A DNA stretch of 64,000 bases from Natronomonas salinimetallica. GTDB taxonomy: Archaea; Halobacteriota; Halobacteria; Halobacteriales; Haloarculaceae. This document shows positions 38,566 through 47,211 of this stretch, in pieces. The notes below the pieces were generated by a model. It was not told where the DNA came from. It ran no database searches and saw nothing but the letters and a program-made list of their open reading frames with translations. How positions within the stretch are numbered: position 1 is the stretch's first letter; each line of letters starts with the position of its first letter. The stretch covers positions 25,060 to 89,059 of the forward strand of contig NZ_JACDNQ010000014.1 of NCBI RefSeq assembly GCF_013839515.1, read 5' to 3'. The position numbers and the translations under genes are program-made.

Positions 38566-38820
38566 ATGGTAGATAAATCCGAGCTCCGACGGCAGTTTAT
38601 CGAGGCGTTCGAGGGTGCCGACTTTCCGGTTACCAGTCCGATGGACCTCGTTCCCGCCCTGCCGGAAGGCCCGGCCACGAAGTTCGAATCGGGCGAGTTC
38701 TCGATGACCGCGATCGAACTCAACGCGAAGGCGGGCGACGACCGTGATTTCCCCTACGACTCCGTCGACAGCCTCGTCGACGACCTCATGGACGGCCTCG
38801 AATCCGAAGACGTGATCTGA
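38566..38820 (+). CDS. MTH865-like family protein
   Basis: An 84-residue protein of the MTH865 family (EF-hand-like helical fold known by structure, function unknown). The match is clear along the length: ELRRQFIEAFEGADFPV, MDLVPALPEGPATKFESGEF, FPYDSVDSLVDDLMDGL. Converges on the DtxR-family gene, with a hairpin-rich gap between. Confidence 0.85.
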   Translation: MVDKSELRRQFIEAFEGADFPVTSPMDLVPALPEGPATKFESGEFSMTAIELNAKAGDDRDFPYDSVDSLVDDLMDGLESEDVI

Positions 38821-38883
38821 TCCCCCCCGTCGCTCGCTCGGCAGCTTCGAGGCGGCACCTCCGGCCGCACGTCGTGGGGGACC

Positions 38884-38922
38884 GACGGTCACGCCGACCG
38901 TCCGAACGGGCCTGCGGCCCGT
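38884..38922. terminator. Double hairpin between convergent genes
   Basis: Two perfect 7-bp inverted repeats: GACGGTC-N5-GACCGTC (38884-38902) and ACGGGCC-TGC-GGCCCGT (38906-38922). They stand between the MTH865-like gene and the DtxR-family gene, where they could end both transcripts. No T-run follows, so archaeal termination here is an inference. Confidence 0.5.
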
Positions 38923-38947
38923 GTGGGGCGAGCGGGGCGGTTGCCCC

Positions 38948-38974
38948 CGAGCGAAGTAGGGTGGGGTAGTTCAC
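38948..38974. repeat. Conserved post-stop sequence, copy 2 (after dtxR-family gene)
   Basis: Matches 16138-16162 (25 of 27 positions) and again covers the stop codon of a minus-strand gene. Confidence 0.65.
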
Positions 38975-39642
38975 GCCTCGGCCTCTGCCGTCGGCGCGGT
39001 CTCGATCAGTCGGGCGATGTCGTCCGGGAGGCTCTGTTCACCCTCGGGAGTCCGAACCGTGACCAGCCCGAACGGCGCGATTTCGAGCACTTCGATCTCG
39101 ACGTCCGGTTCGACGCCGGCGGCGGCGAGATACCGCAGCTCCTCGTCACCCTGGTGGCGGATCCGCTTGACGACGGCGCGGTCACCCTCCGTGGCGTCCG
39201 AGAGCCTCGATCGATCGGTATCGTCGGGCAGTTCGAGGTCCGCATCGGGAATCGGATCGCCGTGGGGATCGACCCCCGGATTGTCGAGCATCTCGGCGAT
39301 CCGGTCGGTCAGCTCCTCGGAAACGTGGTGTTCGAGCCGGTCCGCCTCCTCGTGGACGTCCGCCCAGTCGTAATCGAGGTGTTCGCTCAAAAACGACTCC
39401 AGGAGCCGGTGGTGTCTGAGGATCTCGAGGGCGACGACCTCGCCGTCCTCGGTGAGCGTCACGCCGCGGTACTCCTCGCGGTCGAGGAGGCCCTGTTCTT
39501 CTAGCTTCTTGATCATACTCGAGACCGTCGGGGAGGTGACATCGAGGTAATCGGCGAGTTCGGAGGTGCCGACGCGCTCGCCGGTATCGTTTTCGATCAC
39601 GTAGATCGCCTTGATATAGTCCTCCATGACGGCGCTCAGCAT
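38971..39642 (-). CDS. DtxR/MntR-family metal-dependent repressor (SirR-like)
   Basis: Represses iron or manganese uptake genes when bound to Fe(II) or Mn(II). Residues about 1-65 are the winged HTH (MEDYIKAIYVIENDTGERVGTSELADYLDVTSPTVSSMIKKL). The dimerisation/metal domain has HHRLLESFLSEHLDYDWADVHEEADRLEHHVSEEL, with typical metal-site His and Glu residues. The C-terminal 75 residues form an SH3/FeoA-like domain. The 223 aa length is normal. The metal cannot be read reliably. Confidence 0.88.
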   Translation of the reverse strand: MLSAVMEDYIKAIYVIENDTGERVGTSELADYLDVTSPTVSSMIKKLEEQGLLDREEYRGVTLTEDGEVVALEILRHHRLLESFLSEHLDYDWADVHEEADRLEHHVSEELTDRIAEMLDNPGVDPHGDPIPDADLELPDDTDRSRLSDATEGDRAVVKRIRHQGDEELRYLAAAGVEPDVEIEVLEIAPFGLVTVRTPEGEQSLPDDIARLIETAPTAEAEA

Positions 39643-39776
39643 CGTCCGCCCGTAGGTGGCGGGGATGAATAGTGTTTGTGTCCCGCTCTGGGCGGACCGG
39701 GACGTCCCCGCGTGAGCCCCTGTGGGGCCGGTCCCCGGATGGAAACCGCTTTCAGACCCGCATCCGATGATTCCGT

Positions 39777-41045
39777 ATGAACGTGAGATCCGTCGCCGAC
39801 CTCTCGCCGGACGAGCGGGCGGCGTTTTTCGAACGCGACGCGGGCGTCGAGGGGGCCCGCGAGGCGGCCGGGGAGATCGTCTCCCGTGTCCGCTCCGAGG
39901 GCGACGTCGCCCTCCGGTCGTACGCCAGCGAGTTCGACGACGTCGAGATCGGTAACATCGATATCACCGACGAGGCCGAACGCGCCTACGAGGTCGTCGA
40001 CGCCGACGTACGCGAGGCGATCGAGGCCGCCGCCGAGAACATCCGGACGTTCCACGAGCGCCAGGTGCCGGAGGACTGGCGGGATTCCTTCGGTGGGCGG
40101 GAACTGGGGCGCAGATACCGCCCGCTCTCCAGTGTCGGTGTCTACGCGCCCGGCGGGACCGCAAGCTACCCATCGAGCGTGCTCATGGGCGTCATCCCGG
40201 CGACCGTCGCGGGCGTCGACCACGTCGCGGTCGCGACGCCGCCGGCCGAGGACCTCCCGCCGGCGACGCTCGCGGCGGCCCACGTCGCCGGGGCCGACGC
40301 GGTCTATCAGGTCGGCGGCGCACAGGCGGTCGCGGCGTTGGCCTACGGGACGGAGACGGTCTCCCCCGTCGCGAAGATCGTCGGCCCGGGCAACAAGTGG
40401 GTCACGGCGGCGAAGGCGGACGTCCGAGGTGACGTCGAGATCGACTTCCTCGCGGGCCCCTCGGAGGTGCTCGTCGTCTGCGATGAGACGGCCCCCCCCG
40501 GCCTCGTCGCGGCCGATCTGCTCGCCCAGGCCGAACACGACCCGAACGCCTCCGTCGTCTGTGTCACCGACGACGAGGCGACGGCCGAGGCGGTCGCCGA
40601 CGCCTGCGAGGAGCAGGCCGTCGAACGCGACCGCCGGGAGATCATCGAGGCGGCCCTCGACAACGACGCCTCCGGCGTGCTCCGTGCCCGATCGATGTCC
40701 GAAGCCGTCCTCTTCGCCGAGGAGTACGCCGCCGAACACCTCTCGATCGTCACGGAAGACGACGAGGCGGTCCTGGATCGGATCGACTCCGCCGGCAGCG
40801 TCTTTCTCGGCGAGACCGCACCGGTCGCCGCCGGTGATTACGCCTCCGGGACGAACCACGTCCTCCCGACGGGCGGGTTGGCGAAGGTCGTCGGCGGGCT
40901 CTCCGTGGACCACTTCCTCCGGTCGACGACCGTCCAGAAACTCGACGACGGGGCGCTCTCCGGGCTCCGGGAGACGATCACGACGCTCGCCCGGGCCGAG
41001 GGGCTCGAAGCCCACGCCGAGAGCATCGAAAAGCGCTTCGAGTAG
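39777..41045 (+). CDS. hisD: Histidinol dehydrogenase
   Basis: Catalyses the last two steps of histidine synthesis (L-histidinol to L-histidine, NAD-dependent, zinc enzyme). Family signatures: VYAPGGTASYPSSVLMGVIPA, the loop VGPGNKWVTAAKADV, DFLAGPSEVLVV and AEHLSIV; the zinc/catalytic His residues are in these blocks. 422 aa is normal. No other his gene is in the window, as is usual for scattered haloarchaeal his genes. Confidence 0.95.
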   Translation: MNVRSVADLSPDERAAFFERDAGVEGAREAAGEIVSRVRSEGDVALRSYASEFDDVEIGNIDITDEAERAYEVVDADVREAIEAAAENIRTFHERQVPEDWRDSFGGRELGRRYRPLSSVGVYAPGGTASYPSSVLMGVIPATVAGVDHVAVATPPAEDLPPATLAAAHVAGADAVYQVGGAQAVAALAYGTETVSPVAKIVGPGNKWVTAAKADVRGDVEIDFLAGPSEVLVVCDETAPPGLVAADLLAQAEHDPNASVVCVTDDEATAEAVADACEEQAVERDRREIIEAALDNDASGVLRARSMSEAVLFAEEYAAEHLSIVTEDDEAVLDRIDSAGSVFLGETAPVAAGDYASGTNHVLPTGGLAKVVGGLSVDHFLRSTTVQKLDDGALSGLRETITTLARAEGLEAHAESIEKRFE

Positions 41046-41104
41046 CCGCGTTCGGGCGGCGTGACGACCGAAACGTTCGAGCCGTTCGCCCCGGAAGCGT
41101 CGGT

Positions 41105-41479
41105 ATGCGGTTTCTGATCGCCACCGACTCCGTACACACGACCGCCGCCGCCTGTGACTACCTCGAGCCGCGTCTCGACGGGGAGGACGTCGTAGACGTC
41201 GTGACCGTCCCAAGCGCAGCGGCCCGGGACGCCGACGACGCGTTGAACGTCGCAAACGCCCGGCTGCTCGGGTACGCAGACGTCGGGACGGCCCGACTCG
41301 ACACCGACGGCGATCCGGCGAGCGCGATCCTCGCGGCTGTCGCCGACCGGTCGCCGGACGTCGTCGTCATCGGCCCACACGCCGGAGTGGCCGGCGCCGG
41401 CCCGGCGCTCGGGGGCACGGCCCGCCGGATAATCGAGGGGGCCGACGTCCCCGTCGTCGTCGTCCCGCTGTCGTTTTGA
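41105..41479 (+). CDS. UspA-like protein
   Basis: A 124-residue Rossmann-like protein of the universal-stress-protein group: MRFLIATDSVHTTAAACDYLE at the start and VVVIGPHAGVAGAGPALGGTARRIIEGADVPVVVVPL at the end. The usual G-x2-G-x9-G(S/T) ATP loop is degraded (GPHAGVAGAGPALGGT), so ATP binding is uncertain. It follows hisD by 59 bp. Confidence 0.75.
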   Translation: MRFLIATDSVHTTAAACDYLEPRLDGEDVVDVVTVPSAAARDADDALNVANARLLGYADVGTARLDTDGDPASAILAAVADRSPDVVVIGPHAGVAGAGPALGGTARRIIEGADVPVVVVPLSF

Positions 41480-41531
41480 TCCGTTCCGCTCGCCGACGGG
41501 TTTGAAATACTCCCTCGACGAACCCCGACGT

Positions 41532-42482
41532 ATGGAACTACTCGTCCTGCGCGAGGGCGTCCACGGCCTCCCGACCGAGTCGTACGTCGACGCACTCTCC
41601 GAACGACTGCCGGCACATACCGTCCGATACGCGAGGACGCCTACCGAAGAACGGGACGCGATACCCACGGCCGACGTCGCGACGGGGCTCAACGTCCGCC
41701 CGTCGCTTTTGGAACACGCCGAAGGGCTTCGGCTCTTCGCGTGTGCGTACGCCGGGACGGGCCACCTCCCGCTGGACGCGCTCGCCGAACACGGCATCGC
41801 CGTGACGAACGCCGCCGGCGTCCACGCGCCGAACGCCGCCGAACAGGCGATCGGCTCGATGCTCGCGTTCTCGCGGCGGCTCCACGAGGCCGCCCGGACC
41901 GACGAGTGGCAGCCGGTCTCGCCGGGCGAACTCGCCGGGTCGACGGTCACGGTGGTCGGTCTGGGAGCCATCGGGACGGCGATCGCCGAACGCCTCGAGC
42001 CCTTCGGCGTCACCACGGTCGGCGTACGCCGCACCCCCGAATCGGGCGGGGCGACGGACGAGGTGATCGGTCCCGAACGGCTCCACGACGCCCTGGCGCG
42101 CAGCGAGTTCGTCGTGTTGTGCTGTCCGCTCACCGACTCGACGCGAGGGCTCATCGACGAGGAGGCGCTCGCGACGCTTCCACCGGAGGCCGTCATCGTC
42201 AACGTCGCCCGTGGCGAGGTAGTCGAGACGGACGTCCTCGTCGAGTATCTCCGTCGGGGATGGATCGGCGGGGCCGTCCTCGACGTGACCGATCCGGAAC
42301 CCCTCCCGGACGATCACCCGTTGTGGGGCCTCGACGACGTCCTCCTCACGCCGCACTCCGCGGGCGCGACGCCGAAATATTACGATCGGCTCGCCGACGT
42401 GGTCGCCGACAACGTCGATCGCCTCGAGTCCGGGGCGTCCCTCCGCAACCGGGTTCACATCCCGAACGAAGACGTCTCGTAG
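41532..42482 (+). CDS. D-2-hydroxyacid dehydrogenase
   Basis: NAD(P)-dependent D-isomer-specific 2-hydroxyacid dehydrogenase (phosphoglycerate/glyoxylate reductase superfamily). It has the nucleotide-binding loop VVGLGAIGTAIAERL, the catalytic Arg in NVARGEVV, Glu in DVTDPEPLPDDHPLW and His in LTPHSAG. 316 aa is typical of haloarchaeal DDH enzymes that reduce 2-ketoacids. I chose MELLVLREG at 41532. Exact substrate not deducible. Confidence 0.88.
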   Translation: MELLVLREGVHGLPTESYVDALSERLPAHTVRYARTPTEERDAIPTADVATGLNVRPSLLEHAEGLRLFACAYAGTGHLPLDALAEHGIAVTNAAGVHAPNAAEQAIGSMLAFSRRLHEAARTDEWQPVSPGELAGSTVTVVGLGAIGTAIAERLEPFGVTTVGVRRTPESGGATDEVIGPERLHDALARSEFVVLCCPLTDSTRGLIDEEALATLPPEAVIVNVARGEVVETDVLVEYLRRGWIGGAVLDVTDPEPLPDDHPLWGLDDVLLTPHSAGATPKYYDRLADVVADNVDRLESGASLRNRVHIPNEDVS

Positions 42483-42488
42483 CGGCGA

Positions 42489-42863
42489 TCACTCCTCGAG
42501 CGGCTCGATCAGTTCGACAGCGTGGCCGTCGGGATCGAGCACGAAGGCGGTTCGGGCACCCGCCTCGGGCTGGTCTGCGGGCTCCTTCCGGACGCCGTGG
42601 TGGTCGATCGCCTCGAAGGCCGCGTCGACGTCATCGACTTTTAACGCGATGTGGTCCCAGCGGTCGCCGTCCTCGGCCGGCGTCTCCCCGTCGGTGTCCG
42701 AAAGCTGGAGTTCGACGCCGTTTTCGTCGGCGACGTAGCGGTTGACCGTCTCGCCGTCCTCGGTTTCGAAGCCCCACGACTCCTCGAAGTCGAGGTTCTC
42801 GACGTACCACTCGACGGATCGTTCGACGTCCGAGACGTTCAGACAGGTGTGCAAAATCACCAT
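42489..42863 (-). CDS. VOC-fold (glyoxalase-like) protein
   Basis: A 124-residue vicinal-oxygen-chelate protein, two beta-alpha-beta-beta-beta modules, similar to lactoylglutathione lyases. Visible metal-ligand candidates: His5 (LHTCLNVSD), Glu in GVELQLSD, His in WDHIALKVDD, and Glu in GHAVELIEPLEE, the normal H/E-H/E pattern. Substrate unknown. Converges on the hydroxyacid dehydrogenase, 6 nt between stops. Confidence 0.85.
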   Translation of the reverse strand: MVILHTCLNVSDVERSVEWYVENLDFEESWGFETEDGETVNRYVADENGVELQLSDTDGETPAEDGDRWDHIALKVDDVDAAFEAIDHHGVRKEPADQPEAGARTAFVLDPDGHAVELIEPLEE

Positions 42864-43086
42864 ATCGGGACGCCGTCCGGGGCGATGATAACGGCAGCGG
42901 TTCGGCTTCGTCCGGCGTGTCGGCATCGAGCGCCTCGGGCCGGGACTGGCTGTCCGCCGTGAGCCGCCTTCGATCCGGACCGGCCCGCTCGCCGAGCCGT
43001 ACCCGGACGGTTTTTGCCCGAGCGTGTGGAACTACCGGTGTGTCTTTCACCGTGCAGCGACCGTCGTCTCTCGTTCGGGGACGCTC

Positions 43087-43989
43087 ATGAGTCGGCTCCG
43101 AAACGTCGGCCTGTTCGTCGCCCTCTCGGCGCTTTGGGGCTTTTCGTTTCCCGCCATCAGCGCCGGGCTCGAGTCGATCCCGCCGCTTCTGTTCGCGGCG
43201 TTTCGTTTCAGTATCGGCGGGGCGATACTGCTCGCGTACCTGGTCGCAAGCGGGGTCGAGTGGCGACCGAGGACCCGCGTCGATCTGCTCTCGATCGCGG
43301 TTTCGGGAGGGCTCCTCATCGCCGGCGGGAGTCTGCTTTTCGTCGGCCAACGGACCGTGCCGAGCGGCATCGCATCGATCCTCTATGGGCTCGTTCCGAT
43401 CCTGACGACCGGATTCGCTGCCCTCTTTCTCCCCGGCGAGTCGATCACGCCTCGCCGGCTGCTCGGCGTCGGTACCGGCCTGGTCGGCGTCGGCGTCATC
43501 GCGCGGCCGGACCCCTCGAACCTCCTTGCAGCCGAACTCGTCGGGATCGGGTTCGTCCTCCTCGCCGCGATGAGCGTCGCGCTCGGGAGCGTCCTTCTCA
43601 GGCGACGGTCACCGACGCTCGGGATCGGCGCGATGACCGCGTGGGCGATGCTTGCCGGGAGTGGTCTCCTCTACGTGGGCAGCCGCCTCACCGGCGAGCG
43701 CCTCGCCGACGTAACGCCGACGCTCGTCGGTGCCGTCTCGGTCGTCTATCTCGCCGTGTTCGCAAGCGCCATCGCCTACGGGATTTACTTTTCGCTCCTC
43801 GAGGAGTTCGGCCCGCTCGAAACAAATCTCGTCTCCTATGCCGTGCCGGTCTTCGCGACGGTCGGCGGGATCGCGTTGCTCGGCGAGGAGCTCTCGGTCG
43901 GGATGATCGCCGGGTTCGCGCTCATCGCCGGCGGCTTCGTTCTGTTGAAATCCGGAGTGATCGCGGCCGAACTCGGGTATCGGCCGTGA
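43087..43989 (+). CDS. DMT-superfamily (EamA) transporter
   Basis: A 300-residue membrane protein with ten helices arranged as two EamA repeats (first: ALWGFSFPAISAGLESIPPLLFAAFRFSIGG; second ends AVPVFATVGGIALLGEELSVGMIAGFALIAGGFVLL). Such proteins export amino acids or metabolites. The start MSRLRNVG at 43087 is preferred to upstream in-frame codons. The substrate is unknown. Confidence 0.85.
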   Translation: MSRLRNVGLFVALSALWGFSFPAISAGLESIPPLLFAAFRFSIGGAILLAYLVASGVEWRPRTRVDLLSIAVSGGLLIAGGSLLFVGQRTVPSGIASILYGLVPILTTGFAALFLPGESITPRRLLGVGTGLVGVGVIARPDPSNLLAAELVGIGFVLLAAMSVALGSVLLRRRSPTLGIGAMTAWAMLAGSGLLYVGSRLTGERLADVTPTLVGAVSVVYLAVFASAIAYGIYFSLLEEFGPLETNLVSYAVPVFATVGGIALLGEELSVGMIAGFALIAGGFVLLKSGVIAAELGYRP

Positions 43990-44396
43990 ACCGGGGAGCG
44001 TAGGATTCGGCAAAACTGGGTGCTGTAGATCACCGTCGAGTGCGCCCGACAGCTCGACAACGGGATACGGCGCGGGTACTCCCCTTGCCGTTTGTGAACG
44101 GAGCGCCACAGCGCGGATGCCGCTTGCGACATCTCGGGAGTCGGACCCCTCCGTCGGCGTTCATGAGACCGGAAGCCCCATGCGGCCCGCCGGGACCGAA
44201 GGCTCTGGAGGCGACGACTGATACGGATCGACGTCCCGATGCAGCGGTCGCCACCGCCACGGGCAAGCGGTGACCGCGCTCGGACGACGACGGTCCGTAT
44301 GACGGATATTCCTCCAGCAGGGACCCCTTGCCGTTCACCGCGTGGAGGACGTCACGACCCGCTGCGGAGTGTGAACAACCTACGAGGGCGAGTTCC
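43990..44396. other. Intergenic region, possibly with IS remnants
   Basis: No ORF of haloarchaeal character. It contains two copies of CCCCTTGCCGTT (near 44082 and 44325), each followed by a different GTTCAC/GTGAAC arrangement. This is suggestive of degraded transposon-end sequence left of the intact IS200/IS605 element. No tRNA or other RNA gene recognised. Confidence 0.4.
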
Positions 44397-44435
44397 CCGA
44401 CCCACTGGGGTCGGAGGTGAAGCCCGACACCCGGC

Positions 44436-44834
44436 CTAGTGTTCAGTCTCCTCGATATACCGTTCAACCACTTCCTCCGATACTGCCCCTGTCGTCCCCA
44501 CGTAGTACCCGACTTTCCAGAATCCTCCGCCCCAGAAATACGACTCCCGAATCTCGGGGTACTGTTCCAGCAAGTGCTTACCAGAGTACGACTTGAATTG
44601 CCGAGCGATGTTCGCTGGACTGTGTTTCGGGTCTGTTTGCACGAACAGGTGTACGTGGTCGTCTGCAATCTCCAACGCCAGAATCTCGTGCCCGAAGTGG
44701 TCAGCAGTCTCACTAAACAACTCCCACACATCTTCTTCAACCACGTTGAGAACCGGGTGGCGGTACTTGGGGCACCAGACGAAGTGATACTTGCAGGAAC
44801 TAACCGAATGTGCATGACTGCGGTACTCTTCCAT
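44436..44834 (-). CDS. tnpA: IS200/IS605 Y1 transposase TnpA
   Basis: HUH-class single-strand transposase. The HUH metal motif is DDHVHLFVQ and the nucleophilic Tyr lies in the C-terminal helix EEVVERYIEETEH region after GYYVGTTGAV. The N-terminal YRSHAHSVSSCKYHFVWCPKYR is typical of the family. Length 132 aa is normal. Its termini hairpins are on both sides of the element. Confidence 0.93.
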   Translation of the reverse strand: MEEYRSHAHSVSSCKYHFVWCPKYRHPVLNVVEEDVWELFSETADHFGHEILALEIADDHVHLFVQTDPKHSPANIARQFKSYSGKHLLEQYPEIRESYFWGGGFWKVGYYVGTTGAVSEEVVERYIEETEH

Positions 44835-44879
44835 CCCCTAATCTCTACATTTATGACAGTCTGGAACGATTGTCAAAGT

Positions 44880-46184
44880 ATGGGTGAAGAAGCCACGAAA
44901 ACCATTCAGACGTGCCTTCACATAGCGTCTGGTGAGCGGTCGTGGCTTCACGACGCCCGCCTCGCCTCACGCGAGATATTCAACCAAACCATCCGCCTCA
45001 AACAGCAAGGGTACACTCGCACCAAGATACAGAACGAGGTTGACCGCGACGACTTCTTACGGAACAACAAGTGCGCGGTCGTCGGCAAAGCCCTCCAAAC
45101 GTGGGACTCTTACCAGTCACTCAAAGAGTGGTGGGAGAATCAAGACGACCCTGATGGCGGCAAGCCGACGCCACCGAGTACGGACAAATCTGGTGCGTAT
45201 CCGCTCGTGATGGCGCACACGGAAGGCTACCGCCTCACCGTAGACGATGACACGAACCGCGTCCGGTTCCGAATCAGCCCGAAACCCTACAAGAAGGTGA
45301 AAGGACACCTGCGCGGCGAACCGGACGCGATGGACGAACTCCGAGACGCCCTCACGTCGGATGAGGTGAATGTTGGGCAGGCCGAACTCCTGTACCGCGA
45401 TGGCGTGTACTACCTACACGTCACGGTCACACGCGAGTTCGATGTACCCAAACCCGATACTGCCGATACGGTAGTCGGTGTGGACATCAACGAGCGCAAC
45501 ATCGCTCTCACCGCTCTCGACCGTGAGACGATGCGGACGAAGGGCACGCTCGTCCTTGACTATGGACGGGTAAAGCAGGAACGCCAACGCTACCACACCA
45601 TCACCACACGCTGTCAGGAACACGGCAAGACGAGTATCCACCAGAAAATCGGTGACAAGGAAGAGCGATTCACCGAGTGGGTGTTGCATCGGCTCTCCCG
45701 TGCTGTCGTGGAGTTCGCAGAACAGTTCCCGAACCCGGTTATCGTGTTCGAGGATATGAGCGGCATCCGCGACGAAATCAAGTACGGGACGTACATGAAC
45801 CGTCGGTTGCACAAACTGCCGTTCCACAAGTTCGAGAAGTTCGTCTCGTACAAGGCGACGTGGCGAGAGATTCCCACGGATACAGTGGATGCGTACTACA
45901 ATTCGCAGACGTGTTCGTGCTGTGGTGAGCGTGGGTATCGGCAGGGACGGCGGTTCCGGTGTACGAACGACGAGTGTGACGTGGTGCAAGACCACGCCGA
46001 CCGGAATGCGTCGGTGAACATCGCGTGGCGCGAAAAGGCGAAACTCGACGGCAACGAATCGAATTACCGGACTCACAAAACCCAACCACAGGTTCGGTTG
46101 GTGCGTCTGTCCGGGTCGGGGCGCGTAAGCCGCCCAACCTCATCCCGCTCGCTTGCCGAGCAGGGAGTGCTAGCGCACGGCTGA
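44880..46184 (+). CDS. tnpB: RuvC-type RNA-guided nuclease TnpB (IS605-associated)
   Basis: Complete RuvC set: Asp in VVGVDINERNIAL, Glu in VIVFEDMSGI, Asp in DHADRNASVNIA. Zinc ribbon CSCCG ... CTNDECD. The 434-residue length is typical. ATG at 44880 (MGEEATKTIQTC) preferred; an in-frame ATG at 44853 is possible, and the still longer frame upstream runs antisense through tnpA and is not coding. The C-terminal 50 codons probably overlap the guide-RNA scaffold up to the hairpin at 46198. Confidence 0.9.
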   Translation: MGEEATKTIQTCLHIASGERSWLHDARLASREIFNQTIRLKQQGYTRTKIQNEVDRDDFLRNNKCAVVGKALQTWDSYQSLKEWWENQDDPDGGKPTPPSTDKSGAYPLVMAHTEGYRLTVDDDTNRVRFRISPKPYKKVKGHLRGEPDAMDELRDALTSDEVNVGQAELLYRDGVYYLHVTVTREFDVPKPDTADTVVGVDINERNIALTALDRETMRTKGTLVLDYGRVKQERQRYHTITTRCQEHGKTSIHQKIGDKEERFTEWVLHRLSRAVVEFAEQFPNPVIVFEDMSGIRDEIKYGTYMNRRLHKLPFHKFEKFVSYKATWREIPTDTVDAYYNSQTCSCCGERGYRQGRRFRCTNDECDVVQDHADRNASVNIAWREKAKLDGNESNYRTHKTQPQVRLVRLSGSGRVSRPTSSRSLAEQGVLAHG

Positions 46185-46197
46185 GGGAACCAACAAA

Positions 46198-46223
46198 AGC
46201 CTCGGGCCACCGCGCCCGAGGCT
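46198..46223. terminator. Right-end hairpin of the IS605 element
   Basis: Perfect 10-bp stem AGCCTCGGGC / GCCCGAGGCT with the loop CACCGC, 13 nt after tnpB. It may be the TnpA-recognised right-end structure, and would also shape the 3' end of the guide RNA. Confidence 0.6.
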
Positions 46224-46312
46224 GTTTACGAGCCGATACATCCGAAAGACCATGCCGGTTACCGATAGGCTTTCGCCTCCGTGTTCGGGTCGGATCGTCG
46301 TTTGGCGCTCCT

Positions 46313-46320
46313 TTTTTAAA
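46313..46320 (+). promoter_or_regulatory. TATA box of the TFB gene
   Basis: TTTTTAAA region about 28-35 nt before the ATG at 46348. Confidence 0.5.
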
Positions 46321-46347
46321 TCCCATCGAGACGAAGGTTCGCATGTG

Positions 46348-47211
46348 ATGAGCACGACGACACGACAGGCGTGCCCCGAATGTGACGGACGGCTCCGGAG
46401 CATGGGGGCCGAGACGGTCTGTGATGAGTGTGGGCTCGTTGTCTCCGAGGACGAACTGGACCGTGGCCCCGAGTGGCGCTCCTTTGCGGACGACGAGACG
46501 AACCCCGAGCGCTGCGGCGCGCCGTTGACGCGCTCGCGGCACGACCGCGGGCTCTCGACCGAGATCGGCCGCTCGACCCGTCTGAAAGGTCGAAAACGCC
46601 GACAGATCGCCCGCATGCGCAGACAGCACAACCGGGCACGGATCTCCTCGAAACGCGAGCGGAATCAGGTGTATGGGTTCACGGAGATCAGACGCCTCAC
46701 CGGACAGCTGGAGTTGCCCGAACACGTCCGTGATCGGTCCTGTGTCCTCTTCGAGTCGGCACAGGATTCGGATCTACTCCAGGGACGTTGTATCGAGGGG
46801 TTCGCCGCCGCAGCCGTGTATGCGGTCTGCCGAACGGCGTCCGTCTCACGGACGCTCGGGGAGATCGTCGCCGTCGCGAGTGCTGACGAGGACGAACTCA
46901 AAGTCGCCTACGGGGCGTTGAACCGGGAGCTCGACCTCCGGACTGGGCCGATCGATCCCAGCGAATATCTCGCCCGCTTCGCCTCGAACCTCGATCTCCC
47001 GACGGACGTAGAGCGGACCGCTCGACGTCTGGCGAGGGAGGCACACGAATCCGGCCACGCCGCGGGGCGAAACCCGAGCGGCGTCGCCGCGGCTTGTCTG
47101 TATACGGCTGCCAGGGACGTCGGACACGAACTCACACAGCGAGAAGCAAGCGACGTCGCCGGCGTTTCAACGGTGACGGTACGGAACACATATAAACATC
47201 TACAGCGGTGA
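46348..47211 (+). CDS. tfb: Transcription initiation factor TFB
   Basis: Recruits RNA polymerase to TBP-bound promoters and reads the BRE. The N-terminal zinc ribbon is CPECDGRLRSMGAETVCDEC, followed by the B-reader region (GPEWRSFADDE) and two cyclin-like repeats (second: EAHESGHAAGRNPSGVAAACLYTAARD). The C-terminal HTH VSTVTVRNTYKHL is the BRE-reading element. 287 aa is somewhat shorter than many TFBs (300-330). Haloarchaea have several TFBs; this one is a divergent paralogue. Start MSTTTRQAC set by TATA box. Confidence 0.92.
   Translation: MSTTTRQACPECDGRLRSMGAETVCDECGLVVSEDELDRGPEWRSFADDETNPERCGAPLTRSRHDRGLSTEIGRSTRLKGRKRRQIARMRRQHNRARISSKRERNQVYGFTEIRRLTGQLELPEHVRDRSCVLFESAQDSDLLQGRCIEGFAAAAVYAVCRTASVSRTLGEIVAVASADEDELKVAYGALNRELDLRTGPIDPSEYLARFASNLDLPTDVERTARRLAREAHESGHAAGRNPSGVAAACLYTAARDVGHELTQREASDVAGVSTVTVRNTYKHLQR

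Larger units (their letters stand above)
44397..46223. mobile_element. IS200/IS605-family element with divergent tnpA and tnpB
   Basis: Y1 transposase TnpA (minus) and TnpB (plus) are divergent with 45 nt between starts, the IS605 arrangement. The left end carries a perfect hairpin CCGACCC-ACTG-GGGTCGG (44397-44414), the right a 10-bp stem with 6-nt loop (46198-46223), as expected for single-strand transposition by TnpA. Exact cleavage sites are not determined. Both genes are intact. GC is lower than that of the flanks. Confidence 0.82.

Noticed and set aside
44439..44852. Extended N-terminus of the IS605 TnpB
   Set aside because: This part of the frame is antisense to tnpA and lacks TnpB similarity.
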